NCBI RefSeq assembly: GCF_018449675.1 | Contig: NZ_JAAVUZ010000005.1 | Coordinates: 124,001 to 188,000 of the forward strand | DNA: 64,000 bases | Reading direction: 5' to 3' | DNA from: Glaciihabitans sp. dw_435 | GTDB lineage: Bacteria; Actinomycetota; Actinomycetes; Actinomycetales; Microbacteriaceae | Part shown: one piece after another, positions 1 to 8,507 of the stretch | Numbering within the stretch: position 1 is the stretch's first letter | Layout: every line of letters starts with the position of its first letter | Notes under the pieces: model-generated | What the model saw: the letters and a program-made list of their open reading frames with translations, nothing else | Told to the model about the DNA's origin: nothing | The model's database searches: none | Position numbers and translations under genes: made by a program

Positions 1-722
1 GCCCAGTCGCGGTATCCGCTGGAGCTGGGGTGGAACCGGTCGCTGGCGAAGAACCCCGCTGTGTAGGGAGGCGGAGGTGGGGACATCCGCACCCCCGGTT
101 CCTGCTCGACCACAGCGCGGGCGGCGTTCTCGAGCGACATCGAGTGCAGGTAGAGCGTGCGGCGCAGCGGGTCGGGCAGCGCCTCGAAGCGGAAGAACGC
201 GGGCAGGCTCGACACGAGAATCGTCGCGGTCGGACTGGCGGCGCGCAGGCGGCGCAGGATGGTGCGGATGTCCCGGCGGAAGGCACCCCGCGTGCGCAGC
301 CCGAGCGCATCGTTGGCCCCGATGCTCAGGAAGATGAAGTCGTATCGGTCCAGGGTGGCCGGACCAATGAAACGGTGAGCGATGTCCCACGACGTGGCGC
401 CGTTCTCGCCGATCGCCCGCCAGGTGTACGGGCGACCGCTGTCGGCGGTGAGCGCGCGGGCGAGGTGGCCGGGGAGCGCGTCATCCTGGGTGTCGGCGCC
501 CACGCCGGCGGCCGTCGAATCGCCGAGCACGAGGATCCGCAGCGGGGTGACCTTGCTCGAGGCCGGAGCGTCGGTGGCGGATGCGCCGGTCCACGGCTGC
601 GCCGCGTCAGGCAGGCGGGGGATGACCCTGCGCATTCGCCGCGCCTGTGCGAGCAATACCGGCGCCTGCAGGGCCGCGACCACGAGGCTCCACCGTGGGT
701 CGATCGTCGGCGCATCACTCAT
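1..722 (-). CDS. SGNH/GDSL-type esterase (3' end cut by window edge)
   Basis: Hydrolase of the SGNH/GDSL superfamily, which cleaves ester bonds of lipids or acetylated sugars. Translation of the minus strand gives 240 residues before the left edge. The catalytic blocks are all visible: block I GDST with nucleophile Ser69, the block III GAND motif (Asn137), and block V DRFHP with Asp228 and His231. Residues 13-27 are hydrophobic and may be a weak membrane anchor; there is no clear signal peptide. The ATG at 722 is the first good start and faces the gene at 842 across a 119-bp divergent promoter region. Only the last few residues are missing. The substrate cannot be read from the sequence. Confidence 0.85.
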   Translation of the reverse strand, partial: MSDAPTIDPRWSLVVAALQAPVLLAQARRMRRVIPRLPDAAQPWTGASATDAPASSKVTPLRILVLGDSTAAGVGADTQDDALPGHLARALTADSGRPYTWRAIGENGATSWDIAHRFIGPATLDRYDFIFLSIGANDALGLRTRGAFRRDIRTILRRLRAASPTATILVSSLPAFFRFEALPDPLRRTLYLHSMSLENAARAVVEQEPGVRMSPPPPPYTAGFFASDRFHPSSSGYRDW

Positions 723-841
723 GCAGTGGAGTTTATCGAGCCGGTGTTCCGTTCACGCAGCTATTCCTGTCCTCGAGAAGTCATGGAGGAAGAGAGCGAC
801 CAGCCGGGATAGGGTGACGTTTATTCACGGATGGGGGATCC

Positions 842-1474
842 ATGGCTCGACGTTCACGGCTGGTTCTGACATTGACCCTTTCGGTCATCGGACTCGGCGT
901 CGTTGCGGCGTCGGTCGTGGCGGTCGTCGCGAACCAGCCCCCGCTCGCGCGGGGCGAGAACGGCCTCGTCGTGCCTCGTGCCGACCGCGGCGATGCGGCG
1001 GATATCGCGGCGCTGCGGGCTTCCGTCCCCGCCATGCTCGCCGTCGAGACGTCAATGGGACGCACCGACGTGGCGCTCTCGCACGAAAGCCAGCAGGCAC
1101 AGTACGACTACGCGGTCTCGCCCGAGGGACAGCGCGAGCGGCGGAAGTTGCTCGCCACCGTTGCCACGCCCCGGTTTGTCGCCAGCGACAGTCTCGAGTG
1201 GGATGCGGGCATGGCTGACAACAGGCCGGGTGGCACGTTTACCGATTGGACGTCCAACCGCTTCGAGGCCACGAGATGGGATGGCGTCGTCGTTGACGGT
1301 GACACCGCCACCGTCGTGGTGGTCGGCAAGAACTGGTTCTATGACGACGACCGTGGTGGATGGACATCCACGCCCAGGTCGCAGGATGTGATCACGCTCG
1401 TGCGGGATCCCTCGGCGGAATACGGCTGGCTCATCGACGCCCGTTCCAGTGCGGACGTCGACAGCCCCGCCTAG
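842..1474 (+). CDS. Hypothetical membrane-anchored extracytoplasmic protein
   Basis: 210-residue protein with an uncleaved-looking N-terminal anchor: MARRSR is followed by a hydrophobic stretch at residues 7-30, so the bulk should lie outside the cytoplasm. The rest is a single small soluble domain with many Trp and Asp residues near the C-terminus (FYDDDRGGW around residue 165). I do not recognise the family; the fold may be an NTF2-like or DUF4878-type module, but this is a guess. The ATG at 842 follows a GGGGGAT ribosome site about 5 nt upstream. It ends 11 bp from the convergent VOC gene, so the two transcripts must run into each other or share a terminator. Confidence 0.6.
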   Translation: MARRSRLVLTLTLSVIGLGVVAASVVAVVANQPPLARGENGLVVPRADRGDAADIAALRASVPAMLAVETSMGRTDVALSHESQQAQYDYAVSPEGQRERRKLLATVATPRFVASDSLEWDAGMADNRPGGTFTDWTSNRFEATRWDGVVVDGDTATVVVVGKNWFYDDDRGGWTSTPRSQDVITLVRDPSAEYGWLIDARSSADVDSPA

Positions 1475-1485
1475 CCGCCAACGGG

Positions 1486-2358
1486 TCAGGAGGCTGTTGT
1501 CACCCGGATCAGGTTCGCCCACGGGTCATCGAAGGCAACGGTCTGACCATCGTCGCGCGTGCTGACGCCGAAGTGGGACATCCGCTCGGTCAACGCTCCC
1601 AGGTCGTCCGCGGAGGGCACGACGATGTCGACCTGTCCGAGGCCGAGGGTGCGCTGGCGGCGGCCGGCACCGCGGCTGTTCCACACGTTCATTGCCATGT
1701 GGTGGTGATACTTGCCGGCGCTGACGAACAGCGCCTGTCCCGGAATCTCGATCGTCGACTCGAAGCCGAGGCGGTCGATGTAGAACTCGCGGGCGCTGGC
1801 GGTGTCGCCGACGGAGAGGTGCACGTGACCGACGACGGCGCCACCGTCGACCGGGTTGGCGATGAGTTCCTCGGTGATGTTGTCCTGGATGAACTGGTTG
1901 GGGTCGAGGTAGATGGTGGCCATCTCGATGACGCCGTGGGTCCAGCTCCACAGCGAGCGGTCACGGTCCCAGTAGAGCTCGACGCCGTTGCCCTCGGGGT
2001 CGTTGAAGTAGAAAGCCTTGCTCACGAGGTGGTCGGCGCTGCCGGTGAAGCTGCCGGGGTACTGCCGCGCTACCGAGTAGAGAACTGCCGCGAGTGCGCG
2101 CTCGGAGTCGAACAGGATGGCGGTGTGGAACAACCCGGCCTGACCTGGAGCGGCGTGCTTCAGCTCCGGCGCGTACTCGAGGATCATCACGGTCGTGGCG
2201 CCGCGCCCGAGCGTGGTGCTTCCCGCGCCCTCGGAGAGCACCTGCAGTCCCACCGCGTCGCGGTAGTACTTCGTCATGGCGTCGAGGTCGGCCACCAGTA
2301 GCGTGACCGGACCCATGGCCGTGTCGGCAGCGAGCAGGTTCTCGGAATTCGTGTTCAT
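1486..2358 (-). CDS. VOC-family dioxygenase, catechol-2,3-dioxygenase-like (CatE type)
   Basis: Two tandem vicinal-oxygen-chelate domains (about residues 15-130 and 165-285), the arrangement of extradiol dioxygenases of the CatE/YfiE group. Candidate metal ligands are in FHTAILF (domain 1), VGHVHLSV (domain 2) and the NPEGNGVELYW/FDDPWANLIRV strands. Such enzymes bind Fe(II) and open catechol-type rings, but many close homologs have unknown substrates, so ring cleavage is inferred from family only. 290 residues is the normal length. Start ATG at 2358. It stands alone, 60 bp downstream of the DUF4012 gene on the same strand, with no catabolic neighbours to suggest a pathway. Confidence 0.75.
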   Translation of the reverse strand: MNTNSENLLAADTAMGPVTLLVADLDAMTKYYRDAVGLQVLSEGAGSTTLGRGATTVMILEYAPELKHAAPGQAGLFHTAILFDSERALAAVLYSVARQYPGSFTGSADHLVSKAFYFNDPEGNGVELYWDRDRSLWSWTHGVIEMATIYLDPNQFIQDNITEELIANPVDGGAVVGHVHLSVGDTASAREFYIDRLGFESTIEIPGQALFVSAGKYHHHMAMNVWNSRGAGRRQRTLGLGQVDIVVPSADDLGALTERMSHFGVSTRDDGQTVAFDDPWANLIRVTTAS

Positions 2359-2418
2359 GGTTGTCCCAACAACTAAAACACCGAGTCTAATTCCCCGGCG
2401 GGCCTTCTGGCCAGAGAT

Positions 2419-4281
2419 TCATTCGACCGGGCAGGGCGCGACCGTGGCCGCTGTCACCTTGGGGTCGTTGAGCAGCGGGGACAGCAGCACCGTGGGGGTG
2501 CCGGTCATCGCCTTGCCGGTAGACGGCTCGACCGACGGTTCCAGCCACTTGACCGTGAAGACGCGGGTCTGACCGGGTGCCATTTCGACCGGTTCGAGAA
2601 CGAGAACGCGATCACGTTCGACGGCCTCGGTGGCCGACTCGAGCTCGCCGTCGAGCGCCAGCCCGTTCTCCTCCGCGCCGACGGGAAGGTAGACGCTGAG
2701 GTATTCGCGGTTCGAGCCGACGGCGCGGGGCACTCCGTCGAGGTTCTGGTCTCCCCGGGGCGTGACGTAGATCGGCAGTCCCGCGGGCGCGGAGTTCGTC
2801 AGCGTGACGGTGAGGGTGGCATTGCGGGCAGGAGCGCCTCCGGAATCGGTAGCGCCGCAGCTCTGCAGGGCGTAATCCACGGTGGTGTGGAGGTACGCCT
2901 CGAGCTTGTTGCCACCGCCGTTGTTGATGGCCACGACCGCGGTCGGGCCGAACGTGGTGGGAACGATGCCCCCGACATCCGCTTTCACAATGAGTTTTTC
3001 ATCGTCGGCGTTGCTCGACCACATCAGCATGCGGTCGGTGGTGGTGCTGGAGAACGCCGACGTCACCATCGATGAGAAGTTCAGCTTGCCCGTGCTGATG
3101 CGCGTAAACACCTGGCCGATGAGTTCGCTGACGACGGCGTCCTTTTCGGCGACATCGGGGAAGGCGGCGTAAATGTCTTTGGACAGGAACGACTCCGCGT
3201 TCTGTGGTGTCACCTCGTAGCCGCGCACGGTGATGGCGCCGGTCGCGGCGATGAGGGTCTGCACGACGCCCTGGCCGATGGTCACGACACCGTCGATGGT
3301 CTGGCCGGTGAGCTTCTTCCAGCCGTTCTGCGCGAGCTGGCCGGTGTACGGGAAGTGGGCGGACGTGTTCATGTCGAGCCACTGGGTGGCGTCGTTTCCC
3401 CAGAAGTTGACGAATTCCTCGGGGAGTCCGGTCTGTGGCACCGGGTCGTTGGCCGCCAGCACGTCGTTGCTGCCGACCTTGTGCATCACGAGCTTGCCCC
3501 GGTCGGTGGTGAGGGAGGCCCAGGCGCTGATGAGTCCGCCGGTGCCGCGGGCCTCACTGAGGTTCTGGAAGATCACGAGCCAGTCGCGCTGGCCGGACTC
3601 GCCGAGGAGGATCGGCAGGGCGCGAACGATGGGCGAGAACTTGGACAGCCCGGCGCTGGCCGCGGTCAGGCCGGTGTCCAGCTTGGCCACGGCATCGCCC
3701 AGTTGACTGACCAGGCCGGAGCGGTCGATGCCGGCGATTGTCTTCTGTCCTGCGTCGAGCGCGTCGGACAGGGAGGTGACACCGTCGGCGAGGGACGCAA
3801 CGGCGGTGATATCGATGCGTCCGTCGGTGCCGACGAGGCCCGATTCGAGCTTCGGGAGTACGGCGACCAGCGGGGCCGCGGCGGACGAGATGTTCGCGGC
3901 CGTGCGGGAGACGGAGGTCAGCGCCGATACGTCGTCGCCGAGAAGGGGGAGAGCGGATGCCGCGGCGAGCATGGGGTCTCCGGCGGCGGAGGCAGAGTCA
4001 CTCGCAAGCCGGTCGATTTCGCGCAGATCCGCGGCAACGGCGGAGATGTCACCGGCGCGGGCGTGGGCGCCCACCGAATCGGCGAGGCTGACTATCTTCT
4101 GCAGGGGGGCGGCGACCGCGTAGCCGCGAGCGCCGGTGTAGACGATGAGTACGGCGACCACAACGATCGCGATGATCCAGGCGCGACGATGCCGGTGGCG
4201 CGGCTTCTGGCCGCTATCGGGGGAAAGAAGAGGGACGGCGTCGGAGTCCGACGGCCGTCCCTCTGTGGCGCTTGAGGTCAA
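2419..4281 (-). CDS. DUF4012 membrane-anchored surface protein
   Basis: 620-residue protein with a short cytoplasmic Arg/His-rich tail (RHRHRR around residue 30), one transmembrane helix at about 34-56, and a large extracytoplasmic part. Residues about 60-230 are Ala/Ser-rich helical sequence; the central block with NLSEARGTGGLISAW and following strands matches the DUF4012 family of actinobacterial surface proteins, often found near polysaccharide genes. Its role is unknown. The start ATG (4281) lies 3 nt after the stop of the secreted protein gene at 4285-4926, so both are read from one mRNA and may act together at the cell surface. It ends with a small beta-rich domain closing in APCPVE. 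Confidence 0.75.
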   Translation of the reverse strand: MTSSATEGRPSDSDAVPLLSPDSGQKPRHRHRRAWIIAIVVVAVLIVYTGARGYAVAAPLQKIVSLADSVGAHARAGDISAVAADLREIDRLASDSASAAGDPMLAAASALPLLGDDVSALTSVSRTAANISSAAAPLVAVLPKLESGLVGTDGRIDITAVASLADGVTSLSDALDAGQKTIAGIDRSGLVSQLGDAVAKLDTGLTAASAGLSKFSPIVRALPILLGESGQRDWLVIFQNLSEARGTGGLISAWASLTTDRGKLVMHKVGSNDVLAANDPVPQTGLPEEFVNFWGNDATQWLDMNTSAHFPYTGQLAQNGWKKLTGQTIDGVVTIGQGVVQTLIAATGAITVRGYEVTPQNAESFLSKDIYAAFPDVAEKDAVVSELIGQVFTRISTGKLNFSSMVTSAFSSTTTDRMLMWSSNADDEKLIVKADVGGIVPTTFGPTAVVAINNGGGNKLEAYLHTTVDYALQSCGATDSGGAPARNATLTVTLTNSAPAGLPIYVTPRGDQNLDGVPRAVGSNREYLSVYLPVGAEENGLALDGELESATEAVERDRVLVLEPVEMAPGQTRVFTVKWLEPSVEPSTGKAMTGTPTVLLSPLLNDPKVTAATVAPCPVE

Positions 4282-4284
4282 GAG

Positions 4285-4926
4285 TTACTTGAAGGTGACC
4301 TGCGTGGCGTTGCTGACTGCTCCGCTGAACTGCGCGTCACCGGTGATGATGCGTACCGCGTAGGTGCCCTTGCCGAGCTTGAACGAGTACGAGTACTTGC
4401 CATTGGACTCGGTGCGGATGGTCTTGATCGTCTGGTACGCCGTCTTGGCCGTGCGAACCTGAACCTTCACGACGACGAAGCCGGTCGACCGGGGAGCGGT
4501 CACGGCTGCACCGGTGATGGTGGCCTTCGCGTTCTTCTTCACGGTCGAGGCGGTGGCCTTGGCGGAGAGGCCGGCGACGATCTTGCCGACGGTGATCTCG
4601 GTGACGAGCGTCCTGTCGGTCTCGACGCCGCTCCGGATGCGGGCGGCGAGTGTGTACTCACCGGCGAGTCCCGGGGCGCGGAACGTGGCGGTCTTGCCAC
4701 CAACACCGTTGGCGACGACGCGGCCGTCGACGGCGTACTGCACGATGGCGCCGGACTGCACGTTGTTCAGCTTGACGGGAACGACACTGGAGGCGACGAG
4801 GCCGGTGGTCTTGACGCTGATGACGGGGTCAATGCCGACCGGGTACGCCGAGGCTGCGGTTGCGGCACCGAGAACGAGGGCAGCGCCCGCGACCGTAGCG
4901 GTGATGATTGTGGTGAGCTTCTTCAA
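4285..4926 (-). CDS. Secreted Ig-like beta-sandwich protein
   Basis: 213 residues with a classical signal peptide: MKKL, hydrophobic core to about residue 26, then ASA-YP as the likely signal peptidase I site. The mature part holds two beta-rich modules (about 30-110 and 112-213) with Val/Thr/Lys patterns like bacterial Ig-like or Big_5 domains; no enzyme motif is visible. The start is TTG at 4926, chosen because AGGGAGT lies 5-6 nt upstream and MKKL then begins the signal peptide. It is the first gene of a two-gene unit with the DUF4012 anchor gene. Possibly an adhesin or cell-wall protein; not assigned further. Confidence 0.65.
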   Translation of the reverse strand: MKKLTTIITATVAGAALVLGAATAASAYPVGIDPVISVKTTGLVASSVVPVKLNNVQSGAIVQYAVDGRVVANGVGGKTATFRAPGLAGEYTLAARIRSGVETDRTLVTEITVGKIVAGLSAKATASTVKKNAKATITGAAVTAPRSTGFVVVKVQVRTAKTAYQTIKTIRTESNGKYSYSFKLGKGTYAVRIITGDAQFSGAVSNATQVTFK

Positions 4927-5403
4927 CTCGACTCCCTTGATGTTGTGACCTGCGCCCTCACGAATTGGAGCTCGCAGGACAAAACGAAAATGATGCGTCC
5001 GTCAGGACGGACTCCCACCAGTGATGGGACGGAGTGTGCACGGCTAACAGGTGTCGTGATGCCCCCACCAGAGAGTAGCCGGTCGGGGGTCATACTCCGC
5101 GACATATTTCAGGAAAAGGCTACGCAATCTCGCGATTTAACCTGGCCGTCACAAACTATGACACGCGGCGTAACAAATGTACCCCGATGGGCAGCGTTGC
5201 TGACTCCACCTCGCGTTGAGAGGGCGCACGCAAAGGGCCCCGACCGCAGTGCGATCGGGGCCCTCCCCGGTGAATTACGAACGGTGGATAGCCATTCGGG
5301 TTAGCGTCTCCACCATCCATAAGAAGATTCGGCGTGGGCCCGAAATCGGATTGGGAGATTTACTACCGGATTATGGAAATCACCGTGATTGCCACAGTGC
5401 GGC
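4927..5403. other. Intergenic region, 477 bp: 5' leader of the secreted-protein operon and purC 3' end
   Basis: No gene is convincing here. The left half is the leader of the minus-strand operon at 2419-4926; it contains small inverted repeats (GTCCGT..ACGGAC near 4998-5013, ACTCC..GGAGT near 5011-5035) that could fold in the mRNA, but I cannot match them to a known riboswitch. The right half carries the terminator at 5234-5264 followed by about 140 bp of featureless sequence before the purC stop. Confidence 0.4.
5234..5264 (-). terminator. Terminator downstream of purD-purC
   Basis: Perfect 10-bp stem AGGGCCCCGA / TCGGGGCCCT with an 11-nt loop that can pair further (CGC/GCG). Read on the minus strand the stem is followed by TTT, which fits the end of the purDC transcript about 140 nt past the purC stop. 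Confidence 0.65.
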
Positions 5404-6264
5404 TCAGGACGTGAGTCGCGCGATCAGTTCTCCGTAGCGCGCAGCGGTCTGCGCGACGATGTCGGCCGGAAGCTCGGGAGGGGTTCCCGTCTTGTCCCAG
5501 TTCGCCGACAGCCAGTTCCGCACGATCTGCTTGTCGAAGCTCGCGGTGCGGTCGCCCGACGCGTAGACGGCGGCATCCCAGTAGCGGCTGCTGTCGGAGG
5601 TGAGTACTTCGTCTCCGAGAGTGAGCGTGCCCGCATCATCCCCGAACTCGAACTTGGTGTCCGCGAGGATGACGCCGCGCGCCTCGGCGATGTCGGAGGC
5701 CTGCGTGAAAATCCGAAGGGAGGCATCGCGCAGGGCGACGGCGATGTCTTCTCCCACGATCTCGACAGTTCGCTCGAACGAGATGTTCTCGTCGTGCTCA
5801 CCGAGAGGAGCCTTCCATGCAGGGGTAAAAATGGGTTGCGGCAAGCGATCACCGTCGGCGAGACCGGCCGGCAGCGCGATGCCGCACACGCTCTGGGTTG
5901 CCTGGTATTCGAGCCATCCGCTTCCCGACAGGTAGCCGCGAACGACACACTCGATCGGGTACATGTCGAGCGTCTTGACCAGCATCGACCGGGCGGCGAC
6001 CGAGGCGGGAACAGCGGATGCCTCGGCGGCGGTCGCCAGATGGTTCGGCGTATCCGCGAGCTGGCCAAACCACCAGACGCTCAACGACGTGAGAAGTTCG
6101 CCCTTGCCCGGGATCGGCGGCTCGAGCAGGTGGTCATAGGCGCTGACGCGGTCGCTGGCGACCATGAGAACCCTGTCGGGGTGCTCGGGGCTGCGGTACA
6201 GGTCGCGCACCTTGCCGGAATAGACGTGGTCCCATCCGGGAAGGTCGACGTGATCGATGGCCAT
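5404..6264 (-). CDS. purC: Phosphoribosylaminoimidazole-succinocarboxamide synthase
   Basis: SAICAR synthetase: joins CAIR and aspartate with ATP in step 8 of purine synthesis (cytoplasm). Signature elements: SGKVRDLY (16-23), the ATP-binding MVASDRVSAYDHLL segment, the SMLVKTLDMYPIECVVRGYLSGSGW region (residues about 95-117), and FEFG/DEVLTSDSSRYWD near 210-225. 286 residues is typical for the longer PurC form. The start overlaps the purD stop as TAATG, so the two are translationally coupled. A terminator lies 140 bp downstream. Confidence 0.97.
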   Translation of the reverse strand: MAIDHVDLPGWDHVYSGKVRDLYRSPEHPDRVLMVASDRVSAYDHLLEPPIPGKGELLTSLSVWWFGQLADTPNHLATAAEASAVPASVAARSMLVKTLDMYPIECVVRGYLSGSGWLEYQATQSVCGIALPAGLADGDRLPQPIFTPAWKAPLGEHDENISFERTVEIVGEDIAVALRDASLRIFTQASDIAEARGVILADTKFEFGDDAGTLTLGDEVLTSDSSRYWDAAVYASGDRTASFDKQIVRNWLSANWDKTGTPPELPADIVAQTAARYGELIARLTS

Positions 6265-7508
6265 TACGCGACCCGCTCGGCGATGTCGGTGCGGTAGTGA
6301 CTGCCCTCGAGGTGAATGTGCTCGAGTGCGGCGTACGCCTTGACCCGTGCCGCGGCGAACGTGTCACCAAGGGCGACCACGCTCAGAACGCGTCCGCCGG
6401 TGGCGATGAATCCGCCGTCGGCGTTGGCGGTCGCGGCGTGGGCGACGGTGACATCCCGGACGGCGTCGAGACCGGTGATGGGGCGACCGGTAATCGGATT
6501 CTCGGGGTAGCCCTCGCTGGCGAGGACCACCGTGACGGCGACCTCATCGGAGAACTTCGGGTACGGCTGCGATCCCAGCCCGCCGGTCGCGGCGGCGTAG
6601 AGCAGGCCGCTGAGTGGGGTGACGAGGCGGGGAAGAACGACCTGCGTCTCGGGGTCACCGAAGCGCGCATTGAACTCGATGACGCGGATGCCGCGGGAAG
6701 TCAGGATGAGTCCGCAGTAGAGGAGCCCGATGAAGGGCTTCTGCTCGGCCGCGAGCTGGCGGATCGTGGGAAGCGCGATGGTGTCGATGACCTCGTCGAC
6801 GAAGCCCTCCGGGAGCCACGGCAGCGGCGAGTAGGCGCCCATGCCTCCGGTGTTGGGGCCCTCGTCGCGATCGTAGGCACGCTTGTAGTCCTGTGCGGGA
6901 GACAGCGGAACCACGTTGTGTCCGTCGCTGAGCAGGAACAGCGACACCTCCTGGCCGGCGAGGAACTCCTCCACCAGCACGCTGCCGTGCTGCAGCCAGT
7001 ACTCGGCGTGCTCGAGAGCGGCCATGCGGTCGGGGGTGACGAGAACGCCCTTGCCGGCCGCCAGGCCGTCGGCCTTGACGACGTAGGGGGCACCGTACTC
7101 GTCGATGGCGGTCTCGGCCTCGACGAGTGTGCCGGCGCGGGTGGCGCGACCGGTGGGCACGCCCGCTTCGTCCATGATCCGCTTGGCGAAGGTCTTGCTT
7201 CCCTCGAGGGCAGCGGCAGCCTTGCTCGGGCCGAACACCGCGATGCCGCGCGTGCGTAGCTTGTCGGCGACCCCGGCGACGAGCGGGGCTTCCGGCCCAA
7301 TGATCACCAGTTCGATCTCGTTGTCGATCGCGTATCCCGCGACGACATTGCCGTTGGTCGGGTCGAGCGCGACGACGGGCACGGCCGCAGCGATGCCGGC
7401 ATTGCCGGGTGCCGCCGTGATCTCGTGGCCGGCGTTTTCGCTCAGCAGGGACGTGATGATGGCGTGCTCGCGAGCACCGGAGCCGAGAACAAGAATTCGC
7501 ACCTGCAT
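6264..7508 (-). CDS. purD: Phosphoribosylamine-glycine ligase
   Basis: GAR synthetase: ATP-grasp enzyme that couples phosphoribosylamine to glycine (second step of purine synthesis). The N-terminal [12 protein letters not shown] motif (residues 6-17), the ATP-grasp [14 protein letters not shown] block near residue 125-138, [12 protein letters not shown], and GGMGAYSP are all present; the C-terminal domain begins around residue 330. 414 residues, normal length. ATG at 7508 is used; a GTG two codons later (7502) would give an equally typical N-terminus. First gene of a purD-purC operon; it faces the sterol-carrier gene across 138 bp. Confidence 0.97.
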   Translation of the reverse strand: MQVRILVLGSGAREHAIITSLLSENAGHEITAAPGNAGIAAAVPVVALDPTNGNVVAGYAIDNEIELVIIGPEAPLVAGVADKLRTRGIAVFGPSKAAAALEGSKTFAKRIMDEAGVPTGRATRAGTLVEAETAIDEYGAPYVVKADGLAAGKGVLVTPDRMAALEHAEYWLQHGSVLVEEFLAGQEVSLFLLSDGHNVVPLSPAQDYKRAYDRDEGPNTGGMGAYSPLPWLPEGFVDEVIDTIALPTIRQLAAEQKPFIGLLYCGLILTSRGIRVIEFNARFGDPETQVVLPRLVTPLSGLLYAAATGGLGSQPYPKFSDEVAVTVVLASEGYPENPITGRPITGLDAVRDVTVAHAATANADGGFIATGGRVLSVVALGDTFAAARVKAYAALEHIHLEGSHYRTDIAERVA

Positions 7509-7646
7509 AGGTTAGCGGCGCGGGATGCGCAGCGGCGCTGAAACCTTCACCGGCGACGGCACGCCGGCCGCCGAGCGAAGACCAGCCCGGCGGCGGCGAC
7601 GCGACGGTCCGACCGGCGGCCCCGTGCGACGGTCTACCGTTGACTC

Positions 7647-8009
7647 ATGGCACGCGCACGGATCGCAGACGACGTTGGCTCCTCGAGTGTTCGCGCGGCG
7701 CTGGCCGGCGGCGCCGACCGGGAGACCACGGCGATGGCCGTGCGGTACACCCTGCAGCTGCTCGCCGAGAAGGCGGAGGGCAACACCGTCGAGGTACGCG
7801 TTCCTCCGTTCGGTGCGGTCCAGGCCATCGAGGGACCCCGCCACACGCGCGGCACTCCGCCCAATGTGGTGGAGATGGATGCCACGACCTGGCTGGCCAT
7901 CGCGACAGGCTCCGCGCGCTGGGCAGACGCGCTCGCCGCGGGCTCGATCGCCGCGTCCGGGCAGCGGGCGGACCTCACCGACCACCTGCCGATCTTCGTG
8001 CCGCGCTAG
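7647..8009 (+). CDS. Bacterial sterol-carrier-protein ortholog (SCP2-like)
   Basis: 120-residue single-domain protein matching the actinobacterial sterol-carrier ortholog family, a lipid-binding SCP2-like fold of unknown physiological role. Recognisable stretches are VEVRVPPFGAVQAIEGPRHTRGTPPNVVEMD (shown here only as family pattern) and the closing TWLAIATGSARWADALAAG segment. In many actinobacteria this gene sits next to purF, as here, which supports the assignment. No ribosome site is visible before the ATG at 7647; TACCGT seven bases upstream could be a -10 box for a leaderless mRNA. Next gene starts 38 bp downstream. Confidence 0.75.
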   Translation: MARARIADDVGSSSVRAALAGGADRETTAMAVRYTLQLLAEKAEGNTVEVRVPPFGAVQAIEGPRHTRGTPPNVVEMDATTWLAIATGSARWADALAAGSIAASGQRADLTDHLPIFVPR

Positions 8010-8047
8010 CAGAACCTGCCCAGTCTCCACGGTGGGAGAATAGGGGC

Positions 8048-8449
8048 GTGAGCAACACCGAAGAGCAGAACGAGAACGTCCGTATTCGGCGTGCCCCCAA
8101 GATCCCCGTCTTCATCATCATGGGCGGAGGTATCGGCGCGATCGTCGCGTTCATCCTGACGGCGTCACAGCCCATCGATCCCGAGATCGGCTTCGGCCCC
8201 CTGTTCGGCTACTTCGCCCTCTACGGCATCACCGGCGGCGTGCTTCTCGGAGCCGTCGTCGCCCTCCTGCTCGACTGGGCATCGTCCCGCCGCGCCCGCA
8301 CGGTGTCGGCAACTGTCGTCACTACCCCCGCGGTCGAGCTGCCGGATGACCCGGCCGCCAGCTACACGGAGCCGGAGGCATACACCGCGCCCGAGGCATC
8401 CGCCCCCGATCCCGACGGTACCGCAGGCGAAACGCGCCCCGGCGACTGA
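8048..8449 (+). CDS. Small two-TM membrane protein, unknown
   Basis: 133 residues from a GTG start (GTGAGCAACACC); the region before it is non-coding between two hairpin-like arms. Topology: short charged N-terminus (about 1-22), hydrophobic helices at about 23-42 and 55-78, then an acidic, Pro/Ala-rich cytoplasmic tail (residues 95-133, many PEA repeats). It resembles the conserved small membrane protein often found between the SCP ortholog and purF in Microbacteriaceae, with no known function. Same strand as, and 38 bp behind, the SCP gene, so probably co-transcribed. Convergent to purF with a hairpin between. Confidence 0.6.
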   Translation: MSNTEEQNENVRIRRAPKIPVFIIMGGGIGAIVAFILTASQPIDPEIGFGPLFGYFALYGITGGVLLGAVVALLLDWASSRRARTVSATVVTTPAVELPDDPAASYTEPEAYTAPEASAPDPDGTAGETRPGD

Positions 8450-8450
8450 T

Positions 8451-8507
8451 CGTCCGAAACCGGACGTGCGACTGGGCGTCTGGCCGTGCGAAACGGGACG
8501 AGCGACT
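8451..8507. terminator. Hairpin and imperfect tandem repeat between convergent genes
   Basis: CGTCCG-AAAC-CGGACG forms a tight hairpin (8451-8466). A diverged copy of the same 23-nt unit, CGTGCGAAACGGGACG plus AGCGACT, follows at 8485-8507 and runs into the purF stop. It lies between the ends of two convergent genes and probably stops transcription from both sides. Confidence 0.5.

Noticed and set aside
1360-2301. Long + strand frame of 313 codons
   Set aside because: Antisense to the VOC dioxygenase gene, with no recognisable protein pattern.
5270-5400. Checked for a tRNA between the purC terminator and purC
   Set aside because: No cloverleaf with GTTC and CCA-side stem can be drawn.
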